A DNA stretch of 64,000 nucleotides, from the NCBI GenBank assembly GCA_958298945.1, contig OY282609.1:10088326-10152325 (forward strand), given 5' to 3'. The translations under genes and the position numbers were made by a program. The notes below the pieces were generated by a model that worked only from the letters and a program-made list of their open reading frames with translations, was not told where the DNA came from and did no database searches. Source of the stretch: Atherix ibis (Eukaryota; Arthropoda; Insecta; Diptera; Athericidae). Of this stretch, positions 21,727 through 31,994 are shown one piece after another; the first letter of the stretch is position 1, and every line of letters begins with the position of its first letter.

Positions 21727-23110
21727 TCGAGTGATTTTTTACTGTTTGGTTTTTTATATTTTTATTTTTGACAGATCACGCATGCCATATGACGTGTGTC
21801 AATGTCAAAAATGTTTTATTAGCATTATCATTGAATCATTAAAAAAAACTTATAAGGCTACAAATTATTGAATTTTATTATTAAAATTTTTGCTCTGCGA
21901 AAAATTTGTTTCGCGCATTTGGACCATTTATAAACGACGTACTTAGGTAGTGACAAAATTTCACAGCAATTTAACACCATTAGACACCAATCTACCAACT
22001 CGTGTGTGCGTAGAATGAATGCAGAGCAAAATATTGCTGCCGAAATTACGCGTGCTGTGCATTTTTCTCACAATAAAGGTAAATTTTATCGTGTTATGTG
22101 GCTTGTACCAATAATTTTCTATTCAATCCACATTTGGTCTGGATCGAAACCTTTAAATTTGAGCCAAAAGAAACGATTACAATACGGAAATGTACTTCTT
22201 TATGTTTCCAAAAATATTGGCCAATGACGCCTTAAGACCCAATTGCACACCAGAAGGTCACTTTTTTCCATCCGATGGCGTTCACAGCAATTGGGATTAT
22301 GTTACTCGAATATGTGGAAGATTTTACGCAAGGATTTTAGTCTGAAAGAGTATAAAATACAGGTCGTGCAAGAACTGAAGCCGAACCGATTTTTTTTAAG
22401 CGCGCCTTAGGACAACTTTACGAAAATACGTTTTTTTACCATAAAATTGCGTTCAGCGACGAAGGTCATTTCTGGGTGAGTGGGTATGTGAATAAGCAAA
22501 AATGTTGCTTTTACAACCCTAGGTAAAAGAGAACTGCAATTGCACCCAGATAATGCTTTGTTTGGAGCGGTTTATAGACCTATGGAATCATGGGCCCGTA
22601 TTTCTTTACCGTGCATGGCGTCCGGTATCACTCGATGATTTCGAACTTATTTGACCCCGAAAATACAAGAACCACATTTAGTCGATATGTGGTTTCAAAA
22701 AGACGGTCCTACATGCCACACAGCAGTGAAATAATGGACATATTGAGAGATGAGTTCCGTGATCAATTTATTTCACGTTTCGGACCGTTTAGTTGGCCGC
22801 CTAGATCATGCGATTGACGTCTCTAGACTGTTTGTTATTGAGATCCAGCATTATTTGCAGCCTTGGAAGAAAACATTGCACGTGTTATTAGCAACTTACC
22901 AGCCGAGATGCTCGAAAAAGTGGTTCAAAATTTAAAATCTAGCATGCATCACTTAAAACGTAGTTATGGGATTTATTTATATAAACTAATGTTTAAAAAG
23001 TAAATAGCAAGCTTTGGTTTATTGACTCCAAAAAAAATTTTAATTATTTTTGTAATTTTCTTTGATTTATTTTGAAAATTTGAAACCTACTACTTAAAAA
23101 AATCAACCAG
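21727..23110 (+). mobile_element. Tc1/mariner-superfamily element, decayed but nearly full length
   Basis: The left end (TCGAGTGATTTTTTACTG) and the reverse complement of the right end (CTGGTTGATTTTTTTAAG) form degenerate terminal inverted repeats. TA lies at 21725-21726 and 23111-23112. The left end is followed by a TTTTTGACAGATCACGC block. Inside are transposase remains in order: EQNIAA, IQVVQELKPN, AFSDEGHFW (first catalytic Asp), YVNKQKC, MGPYFF--VHGVRYHSMIS, MWFQ-KDGPTCHTA (second Asp), LRDEFRDQFISRFG, WPPRSCD, and IARVISNLPAEMLEKVVQN near the C-terminus. Frameshifts, stops and loss of the LTPLD segment make it inactive. It is the best preserved copy of its group in the window. Confidence 0.75.
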
Positions 23111-23375
23111 TATATTTGAATACCAAGACAATGGAGCGATGAGCTCCTCAACAGGGAAAACCCTTCACGCAAAAAAGTTACTAGTCTGAAGACATTTATT
23201 TAAAATATGTGAGATAGTTCGCAGAAGCTTTACAGAATTGGTAGATGGCAGATAGAATGTGTGTGGTTTCAAAAAGGAATTTATAGTTGACAGCAGTGAT
23301 CCCAAAGAATTCTGAGCAGTTTTTGTACACAGGATTTTGGTAACGATGTTCAGTAAATACATTTATTTTACTACG

Positions 23376-23730
23376 AGCCTCCTATAACCACAGGGATTGA
23401 GTTACGCTTACTCAGCGTACCGCCATTAGTCAATAACTTGTAGTCTGCAAATGGTTGCAAGCTGATCACTCCAAATGTTTGCAGCGGGGCCTATCTAAGC
23501 GTCTCCTGTCATAAGCAGTGACAAAGCCCGAAGCTGGTACCTTCCGCGAATGGTCCCTACATTTGATGTGTCTTTTAACCATAGCCACCACGTTGCAATC
23601 TAAGGTGCCTCACCAAAGTCGGTCATAGTGTGTTTTGGGACCATGAGGCACACGATTCCCATGGCACCAATTTTTCGTTTAAGAATATTTCAGTTTGTGT
23701 TCCGCTCATTGAGCTATATTGAAGAGCCTT
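23376..23730 (-). repeat. Non-LTR element 3'-end repeat, copy 2
   Basis: It shares with 6985-7290, in the same order and orientation, ACC(A)CAGGGATTGAGTTA, GCTGATCACTCCAAA, TTAACCATAGCCACCACGTT, GGTGCCTCACCA, a GATTCCC(A/G)TG-(A/G)CACCAATTTTT block and CAGTTTGTGTTCCGCTCATT. No reverse-transcriptase remains are attached, so this is a 5'-truncated insertion, the usual fate of non-LTR elements. Confidence 0.6.
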
Positions 23731-23794
23731 GGTAATAATGTTTGGAATATTTCATTTGCTTAATGTGATAATACCATGAGTCGCTTACGATATA

Positions 23795-23870
23795 AAACCA
23801 CGGATCACCTATGACCATAAGGATTGAGATACACCCAATCAGCCTGTTTAATAATGAAGTACACCAGCAC
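23795..23870 (-). repeat. Non-LTR element 3'-terminal scrap
   Basis: GATCACCTATGACCATAAGG followed by ATTGAGATACACCCAATCAG repeats the block that opens the copy at 23376 and recurs at 41690 (reverse) and 56342. It is a very short truncated insertion of the same family, directly beside copy 2. Confidence 0.5.
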
Positions 23871-23879
23871 GAGTATTGA

Positions 23880-26800
23880 TTTGCCTATGTTTTTTTATCA
23901 ATTTAAGAACCAAACACTTACAAAGTCACCCATTAGATCACTTTTATGTATAATTTTCTCTTCTAGATTGTATCTTATGGCAATCGAATCTAGATGGAAA
24001 TTTATAAGAACCTATAGTAATGATTAAAATAATAGACACTTTTCTAATGATATGTAAGTGCTTATAATAGTAATAAAATATTCCTTTAAGGATTCCAGAT
24101 ATTTTCACTATTATGAATGAAGCTTTTTGATAATATCAATAACATAAAAGAAAAGCTCATCATGAAAATTAAAACTATTTAGAACAGTTCTTATTATTTA
24201 TCTAATAAAAATTTATACCAAACAGCTCATAACTCTTTTTTTCCATCGAACTTTACAAAAAAGGGACAATAAAGCTTTTGAATCGATATATAATTAAATT
24301 GTAAACTTTTGTATCTACTCGTAACCAAACAATAAATTCATCTGATCGTACAGGACTAAGCATTTGTTTTTATTGTGTCTATTGAGTGTCTCTTCTATTG
24401 TTGATGAGATATGTTTCCTTATTTGCATAGGAAAATTTGTTTACTAAAATGCGATATTATCGAATACAGTCAAGTCCATATTAAATAGGCTAAATTTTCG
24501 TTGAAATAACTATTCTTTGTCGCCGTGGAGTTTATTTTTTTTCTTCTTCTTTTCTTTCTTATTTTTATTCAATATTATTTTTATATAAAAATTTTTTTCT
24601 TTCGATTTTGATAAAATTTTCCCAATCAAAATGTGTAATGAATGAAACTATGATAAAATATCATTTTTGTCCTTGTGGAAAAGATGAAAACAATTTCCAA
24701 CATAAAACTTGAGATGATATTTTTTATTATTCTACACTCTATCGGATGTTGGTACTTGGTTATATTTTTGTGTCCATTCTTATTTGTTGGCATTTCTACA
24801 TATCTACTGACAAGGAGACTAGCACTACTGAATAAATAAGATTTGATATGAAGCCTTTTCGTACGTACACTAATCTCATTGTTGTCTGTTTTATGTGTAT
24901 CCTTTTTGCGTCCATTTCAAAATCAATAAATGATATTATTTCTCCTTTCCATTTTATTTGATTTTGTTCTGTTTTTCTTTGTTTTTATTTTATTTTTGTG
25001 AAAACCAAACCAAACCCAACACCCCCCCTCCCCTCATCACAACAACCATTCAAAATATTTATGTATAAAGGAAAAAAAAAAGATGAAAAGGATGAAAAGG
25101 AGTTGTTTTTACATCAAGCTGACGAATATACTTGAAGTGGTTTTTTTCTCTCTTCACATTTTATATTGAACACTATAAACAATGTTCCTGTTTCTGTTTC
25201 AGTTGTTTTTGTTTTGTGTTTATGTTTCTCATTCCGATTTTTTGGTGTTTTTACGATATTTTCAATATTTTTCTTTTTCGCTACAACAATATATCCATTT
25301 TTTTTCCAGATTATTTTTATATTATTAAGGATAAAGGACATATAAGCGAAAAGATCGAATAAGATAGAGATAGTCAATTGGAAGCGAACACTTCGATTTT
25401 GAATAATATTCGATATCCGATTTCTATTTTCAATCTTATATTGAAAATGTTCGTAGGCAGGATAGATGATTGAAATGTTGTTACTTGTCTCAAAGAACAG
25501 TAAAGAATTTTTCTTATTTTTAATAGAAAGGATTTTTTTTTTAATATTTTTATCAGAAAAAATAAATATAAAATCATTTTTTTTCTTAATTATTTTGCAA
25601 AAATTTTAAACTCTACAAATTTATATTATTAGATTAAATTCCTGCACTTGCACAATTATTAACATATCGAATCATTTTCATCTGCTTTGTAAAAACTGCG
25701 TATTCAATTTTGTTCATTCATATCAGAAATATAATAAATACAGACTCTTTAGATGATCAGCACTTTTCCAATATATTCGATATTGACACCACAATTTTTG
25801 ATAACAATTCAAAATATAATATTTGACTGGCAGAAAAAAAAAATGCTAATAATAATATCAATATATAAGTATTTGGGTAACGCCTTTTTTTTACATACAT
25901 ATGCATTTGTATAAGGGAAGATTTTCATTTCGAATTTCTTTGGTATGAATAAAAGATTTCATTTAAATCCAGAGGAAAAGAAAAAACATGAAAGAATAGA
26001 TGGGAACAAGGCGGAAAAAAAACAAGAAAGTGGAGAGAATACAAAATATGTTCTTATCCTTGAATTATCCACTCAAAGTGCCACTTGAAAACAGAAAGGA
26101 AAACTTGGATATATAAAGAAATTTTATAGAAAATATACTCAATGCGTGTACTTCTAAGAGGATTGAGAAAACATAATAAAAATATTGGAAATATGTATAA
26201 CCAAAAATAAAAAGAGACAAATTATTTTAAATACATATATGTATATAGATAAGGATACTTTGAGAAAAAATATAATAAGAACCATATATTTCAAGTCCTT
26301 TTGATCATTATCGAAAAATGTACACACGAAATATTCTCTAGTTTTGTATAAAGTACAACGACTATCGGGTAAAGTAAGTGTTCAGAGAAATACCATAAAA
26401 GAAATGGTACTAAAGAATATATCTTTAGGGGGTGTGATGTGATTAAATGTGGTAGATTAGCCTAAAAGTGGTTTATTAAAGAAGAACCTCTCAAGATGAG
26501 TTCCTGAACAAGATTAACGTTTGAGAAGCCTTATCAGAATACACTAATAAAAGTGCACCGTTTGAATAATTGACTATTAAGATCTTAAAATTTTTATTTT
26601 TCATCTAAATTTTTTCCCCCTTTTCTTGTCTTTTCTACATTTTATGATTAAGTGTTATTAATAATAAAAAAATGATTTTTTTTAAGGTTGCAATAGTAAG
26701 AAAGCAATGATTAAGTAGAAAATTAAGTTCTTCACAGATGACTGCTAATAAAAGACGTACTTCGAGGTGACTTTGACGAAGCCCGGTTAATTCCATACTG

Positions 26801-26960
26801 AAAAGAAGAGTACATTTGGAGATTTTTTTTTTGATAGGAAAAAGGATGTATGTAAAGAGCAAAATTATTTTGAATAAAATTTTTAGAGATAATCTTCTGA
26901 ATTGAACATAATTTTTTTGTAGAACGAACGATTTTATTTTTTTTCTAATTTTTATTTACC
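23880..26960. other. Non-coding AT-rich stretch
   Basis: No gene recognised. It includes a C-rich run at 25021-25036 inside a purine/pyrimidine-skewed patch (24990-25140) and many poly-T runs. Short open frames are low-complexity. Confidence 0.55.
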
Positions 26961-26964
26961 ATAT

Positions 26965-27590
26965 ACAGGGAGCGTTTTATGTTCCAGGTCGAAATTTTTC
27001 TTAATAACTTTTAAATGAAATACAATTTTATAATTTATATTTTATTAATTGATTTTATGGTCTTTAACATTTGCATGAAATATGATGTAGATTAAATTCT
27101 AGCGAGCCCTTTCAAGCACATTTTTCATAATATTTTCGCAGACTTCTGGTATTGTTTCAGCGATTTCGTTTCGTTATGTTGTCTTTACGATTCGTGGTTA
27201 TGATTGGTTTGTTAGTGTACATCTTTTATTTTTCAGTACATTTATACGAAAAAATCGGGGGATCGTGAGGGCCAGTCGATATAACTACTTTTTGACATCA
27301 TTAGGCCGCGGAAAATTTCTCTCAAAATTTACATCAGTAGCATGAGCTGTGTGTGATATGGTGCCGTCTTGTTCAAACCACATGTTCTGTAAGCCCAATT
27401 GAGTCAATTGAGATAGCAAAAAGATTTCCAACATGTTGCGATAGTGGTCACCAGTATAACTGTTACATCATTGTCTCCAGCATCTCCAAAGAAACATGGC
27501 ATAATGAAGCCTACGAGGGTGTCGTGGTCTTTGGTGTATCAGTTGAGGGTTTTTAGTACCCCAATAATGGCTATTTACAACTAAAGAATG
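26965..27590 (-). pseudogene. Tc1/mariner-superfamily transposase relic A (C-terminal half)
   Basis: Read on the minus strand from about 27590 the frames give GFIMPCFFGDAGDNDVTVIT, then GDHYRNMLEIF, LTQLGLQNMWFEQDGTISHT, FERNFPRPNDV, and decayed C-terminal pieces (IAETIPEVCENIMKNV). These match the GP-FFEDA-GN-VTV-G-RY--ML / MWFQQDGATAHTA / I--I--E-C--V--N motifs of the group. Because it repeats the central motif also present in relic B, it is a separate copy lying downstream in the same orientation. Confidence 0.6.
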
Positions 27591-27599
27591 TCCCAAAAA

Positions 27600-28320
27600 T
27601 CAGGCAAGAAGTAATTGTTTTTCGGGCTGTATGGCATGTGACACCTGTTTTATTGAAACCACATATCGTCCACATCCATATCTTACAATTTAGGCACAAA
27701 AAACTGAATTATCATGTCACGATAGCAAGCACCATTAACTGTTTTTGCCTAACTAACTGCATTTTTTAAAAAGAATGGTCCGATGATGCCTACAGCCTAA
27801 AAGCCACACCAATTGATACCACATTGTGGGTCCGTTTGTTTCTCAACAATCGCTCGTGGCTTTTCTGAACCACAAATGTGGAAATTTTGTAGATTAACCA
27901 AGTCATCCAAATGAAAATGAGCCTCATCGCTTAAGATGGTTTTGTTCGACTTGTTATTGTTCCATAATCCCTTCAATGGACTCCATTCGATGTGCGTGGT
28001 TGATACGCATCAGTTCTTGAGCCAATTGAACTTTGTAAGCATTATGGTGCAAATTTTTCGTGATAATATGCTGTAGAAAGCTTCTAAAAATGTCCACGTT
28101 ATGAAAATTGTATTCTTAGACTCTCAGCAAAACTATCATAAACTGCTTTGGCGTTTTGTATTGAAAAACGCCCACAGTGTCGACCATATTTTGTAAGAAA
28201 ATTGCAAATTGTAGCTGCTAAACCTTCATTATTTTAAATTTAATTAAAAAAATGCTCTCGGCAAAGCGTAAAATTAACGTGGGCACATTTTTGCTTATTC
28301 ACCCTTACTTTCTATATTTT
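27600..28320 (-). pseudogene. Tc1/mariner-superfamily transposase relic B
   Basis: Minus-strand pieces from about 28300 downward give NNEGLAATICNFLTKYGRH (N-terminal helix-turn-helix), a decayed arginine-rich linker, FSDEA-like SAMRLIFIWMTWL (frame-shifted first catalytic motif), QKSHERL, VVSIGVAF and MWTICGFNKTGVTCHTARKT. The copy runs from the N-terminus to the second catalytic motif. Numerous stops and frameshifts are present. Confidence 0.6.
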
Positions 28321-28572
28321 TACCCCAAGACCCTTAAGAGCTGAAGTAGTTTTGTAAAATATTGGTATATAATTATAATCCGTGGCAAGGATTATTATGG
28401 TTATAAATGTTATAAAGGATTGGTACAAGAAGACTACCCTGAGCGACATCGGCGTTCAGAAGATAATTATTAGACAAAACTCATGTTTGCCACAAGCTAA
28501 GTATGTAAATTTTTTGGATAAATTGTAATACTTCAAATATCATCTCTGCTTTGTATACATAACCGATTACGA

Positions 28573-29250
28573 TTGTTTCAATTTTCAAATACAATAAATT
28601 CGGCCTTACTTCACGTTCAATATATAATTTTGATGCGTCAATGGTTCAATAACCCACAAATAACCCATTGCAGATGTGTATTTCTTGAAATTATCGACTC
28701 GCCAAAGTTTCCCCGCAATAAATCGAGTGTGGTATGGGCAGTGTGGCACGGAGCACCGTTTTGTTGAAACCACATATTCGTTAAATCAATATCGTCCAAT
28801 TCAGGCTAAAAAAAATGTCGCAAATCCATTCTAACTACAGTACCAAAAAGTCATTTTTTTGGAATGTAAAGGTTCCTCATGAATAATTTATCAATTGACT
28901 TCAGTTCAATAACTAAAATTTATCAATTGTATTCAGTTCAGTAACCAATTGAAAATCGCCTCATCTGAAAATATGATTTGCTTCGAAGAATCAGCATCAT
29001 TATCAAATTGTTACGGAGCAATATCAGTAAATTCGAGACGTTTGCAATGCTCTTACGGCTTTAATTCTTATGTGATAAAATTTTTGTAAAGATGTAAGTC
29101 CAAATCCAATCGTAAAATGTAGCATGTTGTTATGGTATACAGTCTCAAATATTGAGAACGCCTTGAAGTCGACAAATTTTGGTCTTCATCAATACTTGCC
29201 TGAATGACGACTATAAATTGGAAGAGATACTCGATAAATTGCAATAAAAT
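28573..29250 (-). pseudogene. Tc1/mariner-superfamily transposase relic C
   Basis: At the lower end the minus strand reads ELDDIDLTNMWFQQNGAPCH, then TAHTTLDLLRGNFGESIISR, an excellent match to the second catalytic motif region of this group (here N-G in place of D-G). Further up, FSDEAIFNW (first catalytic motif, about 28960) and short decayed N-terminal pieces can be followed to about 29250. Relics C, B and A are arranged head-to-tail on one strand. Confidence 0.6.
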
Positions 29251-29254
29251 AACT

Positions 29255-30375
29255 ATTATTTTTATTTAAAAAATTGGATAAATTTGAAGCGTTCTTGAGG
29301 GACACTTCAGCCCTATTGAAAAATCTAATACTACAATTTTCCTATTAGTAAATGTTAAACTATTTTGCACTTATACCAAATTGCTAGATAATATCGAGAA
29401 ATCCTTTAAAAAAAATTTATATATGCAAATATTTTGTAGTTTTGAAGGCAATAAACTTAGAGAAAAAACTACATAATCTTTAAGTAGTTCTCTTTATGAT
29501 TGGCATAAATTCTGAAAAGTAAGTAAAACGAAGCATTTATTTTCCATCCAACAGCACTAAAATCCATTACAAACCCTAATATTCGTATACTACACCAAAT
29601 GCTTATATAATCGTGAATTAAAAGAGCAATTAACAAATTTCTTCCCCTCACAAAATATAAATAAATAAAACTGGGTTATTTGTTCATTCATAGGACCATG
29701 ATAAGATCATTTGTAAAATGGCGAACAAAACCTAAAGGACTTGTCGTATAATGGCCATGGGTGGGCGGATATTTTCAAGTACAAAAATATTAACACGCGA
29801 ACATTATTCAAAAAGACCACACCACTAATGGCTAATGTATACGACAAGTTAGAGGAAATATTACATGAATAAATAATATGTAATAAAATTCGTTATACAT
29901 ACATATGTATATGTGTGTATGTATTTTTGTTAATAAATAACATAAAATACAAAAATTCCACAAACGAAAGTAAATCAATTATTAGCCAACAATACAAGAA
30001 ATGGTCTTTTCCACTAGGAGGGATAAGTAAGCAAACAAATTCTACGAGTATGTACATTTTCGACAACCCTTATGGGTAATTATGAAAAAAAAAATACTTA
30101 TAATAAGAAAACTTGTTGTTTTGGTTTTTTTTTTTAATTGTAAAGTTTTTGGAAAACTTTTTAAAGCCTTGTAATCGAAAGAGAATAAGTGATGTAAAAA
30201 TGAGCTATAATTTTTTCAAGTGCTAAAAACAAAATTTTGTAATTTGATTAGACAGCAAAAAAAAAATAATTGGATCTAAAAAAAAACAGAACTTTTTTTC
30301 TAGATTTTCAAATTGGGTTCTAGAACTATGGGCTAATTTTTCGAAAAAAAACATTTCTTCAAAGATGAGGCCACT
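29255..30375. other. Non-coding stretch
   Basis: No recognised gene or repeat except a short ACATACATATGTATATGTGTG patch near 29900, of the kind common in fly DNA. Confidence 0.5.
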
Positions 30376-30378
30376 TAA

Positions 30379-30750
30379 ACGGTGATTTTTTAAGTGTTTG
30401 GATTTTAAATTTCCAAAAAAAAAAACACAGAAAAAACTTACTAGTGTAAGGAGGATAATCCGTTCAGGGTGGTTATTCGTCACTTGTACCAAACCACGCC
30501 TACTGAAGACCTTAAAGATGAATTAGAGACCATCGGTTTTCATGTGCCTCTTTGAGACTATATATCTCTAGCTACCCTTCATATATTGTCATTATTATTA
30601 TTATTATTATTACAATTCCATATGCATAATCTCCAAGTCTGGTTAATAAGATAAAGTGTGAAAGTAAATGAAAAGAAGTGCTCTCATTACTTTGACTCTT
30701 TGCCAAAAACCACCTACCTCGTGATTTTTTAAGTGTTTGGTTTTAAAATT
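30379..30750. repeat. Two transposon-end-like motifs flanking a gag scrap
   Basis: GGTGATTTTTTAAGTGTTTG at 30380 and CGTGATTTTTTAAGTGTTTG at 30717 are both followed by G-TTTTAAA(T/A)TTTCCA. They resemble the end of the Tc1/mariner-like element at 21727 (GTGATTTTTTACTGTTTGG). Both are in the same orientation, so they look like two separate truncated ends rather than a terminal inverted pair. Confidence 0.4.
30445..30555 (+). pseudogene. Non-LTR retrotransposon ORF1 (gag) scrap
   Basis: A short open stretch reads KEDNPFRVVIRHLYQTTPTE, then DLKDELETIGFHVPL and TGA. This matches the domain preceding the zinc knuckles in jockey-clade gag proteins (PFK-VIRGLH--T---DI--ELE--G--V). A stop lies immediately upstream. 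It is an isolated fragment; the associated RT pieces are elsewhere in the window and may not belong to it. Confidence 0.6.
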
Positions 30751-30984
30751 TCCAACCAAATACAAAAAATAGCAAAAGTGAATAAAATTTTTATTTGAAT
30801 CGATAAATCAGTGCTTATTATTTATATTTTTAAAATTATTTTATGTAAATATTAATATAACTTTTTGTAATTTAAATGCATTAAGCAGTTTTTTTTATTT
30901 TTAAACAAAAATACAATGACATAAAGATATGTAGGGGAAAACACAGATCGAAGTCTCCTCAAGAACTAAATGATTTCTTTTATA

Positions 30985-31589
30985 CCAGTTGCATAAGCTT
31001 AAATCCGCTCTTTGGTCATAGATGGCGTGAATAAGCGTATTAAGCTACCATAGGCACCTCATACTTTTTTTTTATGAGTTTGACATCTGTCAACATTAAT
31101 CAGTGCACATTGTCTGCAATTTCGTACAACAACATACATTTTTCATTTGGTAATCATGTCTAGTTTTGTGCCAGAAAAAAAACATATGCGGGAATCTCTG
31201 CTTTTCTGCTTCAATTTGAAGAAATTGGCTGCTGAATCGCATCGAATACTTATGAAAGCCTAAAGTGACAGTGCTTTGTCGGAAACAACGTGCCGAGATT
31301 GGTATCGTCGGTTCAAAGGCGGCAATTTTGACTTGTGAGACAAGAAGCGTGAAAATCGGCCTAGGAAGGTTGAGGACCATCAATTGCGGGCTCTTTTGGA
31401 CGAAGACGATACTCAATCGAAAAAAATGCTCGCGGAGCAATTGGGTGTTACTCAACCAGTCATTTCCATGCGTTTGCGTGCCATGAGGAAGATTAAAAAG
31501 GGCGGAAAATGGGTGCCGCATGAATTGAACGATAGGCAGATGGAGCGACACCAAAACACATGCGAAATTTGCCTATCGTTCAATTCATG
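30985..31589 (+). mobile_element. Truncated mariner, family 1, ending in a foldback
   Basis: TA precedes a left end (CCAGTTGCATAAGCTTAAAT) that matches the terminal repeat of the intact element at 45712. The untranslated leader and transposase N-terminus follow from ATG 31156 (MSSFVPEKKHMRESLLFCFN). In-frame stops lie at 31261 (codon 36) and 31336 (codon 61), and the frame is otherwise readable to WVPHELNDRQMER. The catalytic domain and right end are missing. The sequence stops at a perfect 20-nt inverted copy of its own segment: 31519-31538 versus 31570-31589. Confidence 0.9.
31519..31589. repeat. Perfect 20-nt inverted repeat at mariner breakpoint
   Basis: CATGAATTGAACGATAGGCA at 31519-31538 is repeated in reverse complement at 31570-31589, with a 31-nt loop. 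The second arm is where homology with the intact mariner ends, so the inversion marks the breakpoint of the truncated copy. Confidence 0.93.
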
Positions 31590-31659
31590 AACAAAAAAAA
31601 TTTATATTAAAAATTTAAACATTTTTTAGAGACTAAAAGGTTTCTTTGAATATTTACTA

Positions 31660-31990
31660 TTTTGAACGTTTCTGTCCTTAAGTTTAGAGCATTTAAAAAT
31701 CTATCCTTAAGATTAGAGCATTTAAAAAGTAATTTCTAAATAACATCCCGAAATATCCAAAAGAGTTATCAGCAATTACCTCAAAAGGATTTCGTTATGC
31801 TAAAAATCTCATAATAATGTATTGTATTATGACAAAATATTGGCACTTTAATTAAACGAAATTTTATTTCTCAATCGGAACTAAAAGTAATTTGATTAAA
31901 ATTTAGTTTCCATAGTGTAAATTGGATAACTTTTTATTTTTAACCAAAACCTTCAGAGATGTACTCAAATTTCTTAGTTTAATACATATA
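31660..31990 (+). repeat. Dispersed non-coding repeat, copy B
   Basis: The blocks AGAGCATTTAAAAATC, ACCTCAAAAGGATTTCG, TTAGTTTCCATAGTGTAAAT and GGATAACTTTTTATTT are in the same order as at 15480-15800. It follows the truncated mariner directly, but the other copy does not follow a mariner, so the two are probably independent. Confidence 0.4.
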
Positions 31991-31994
31991 ATTC

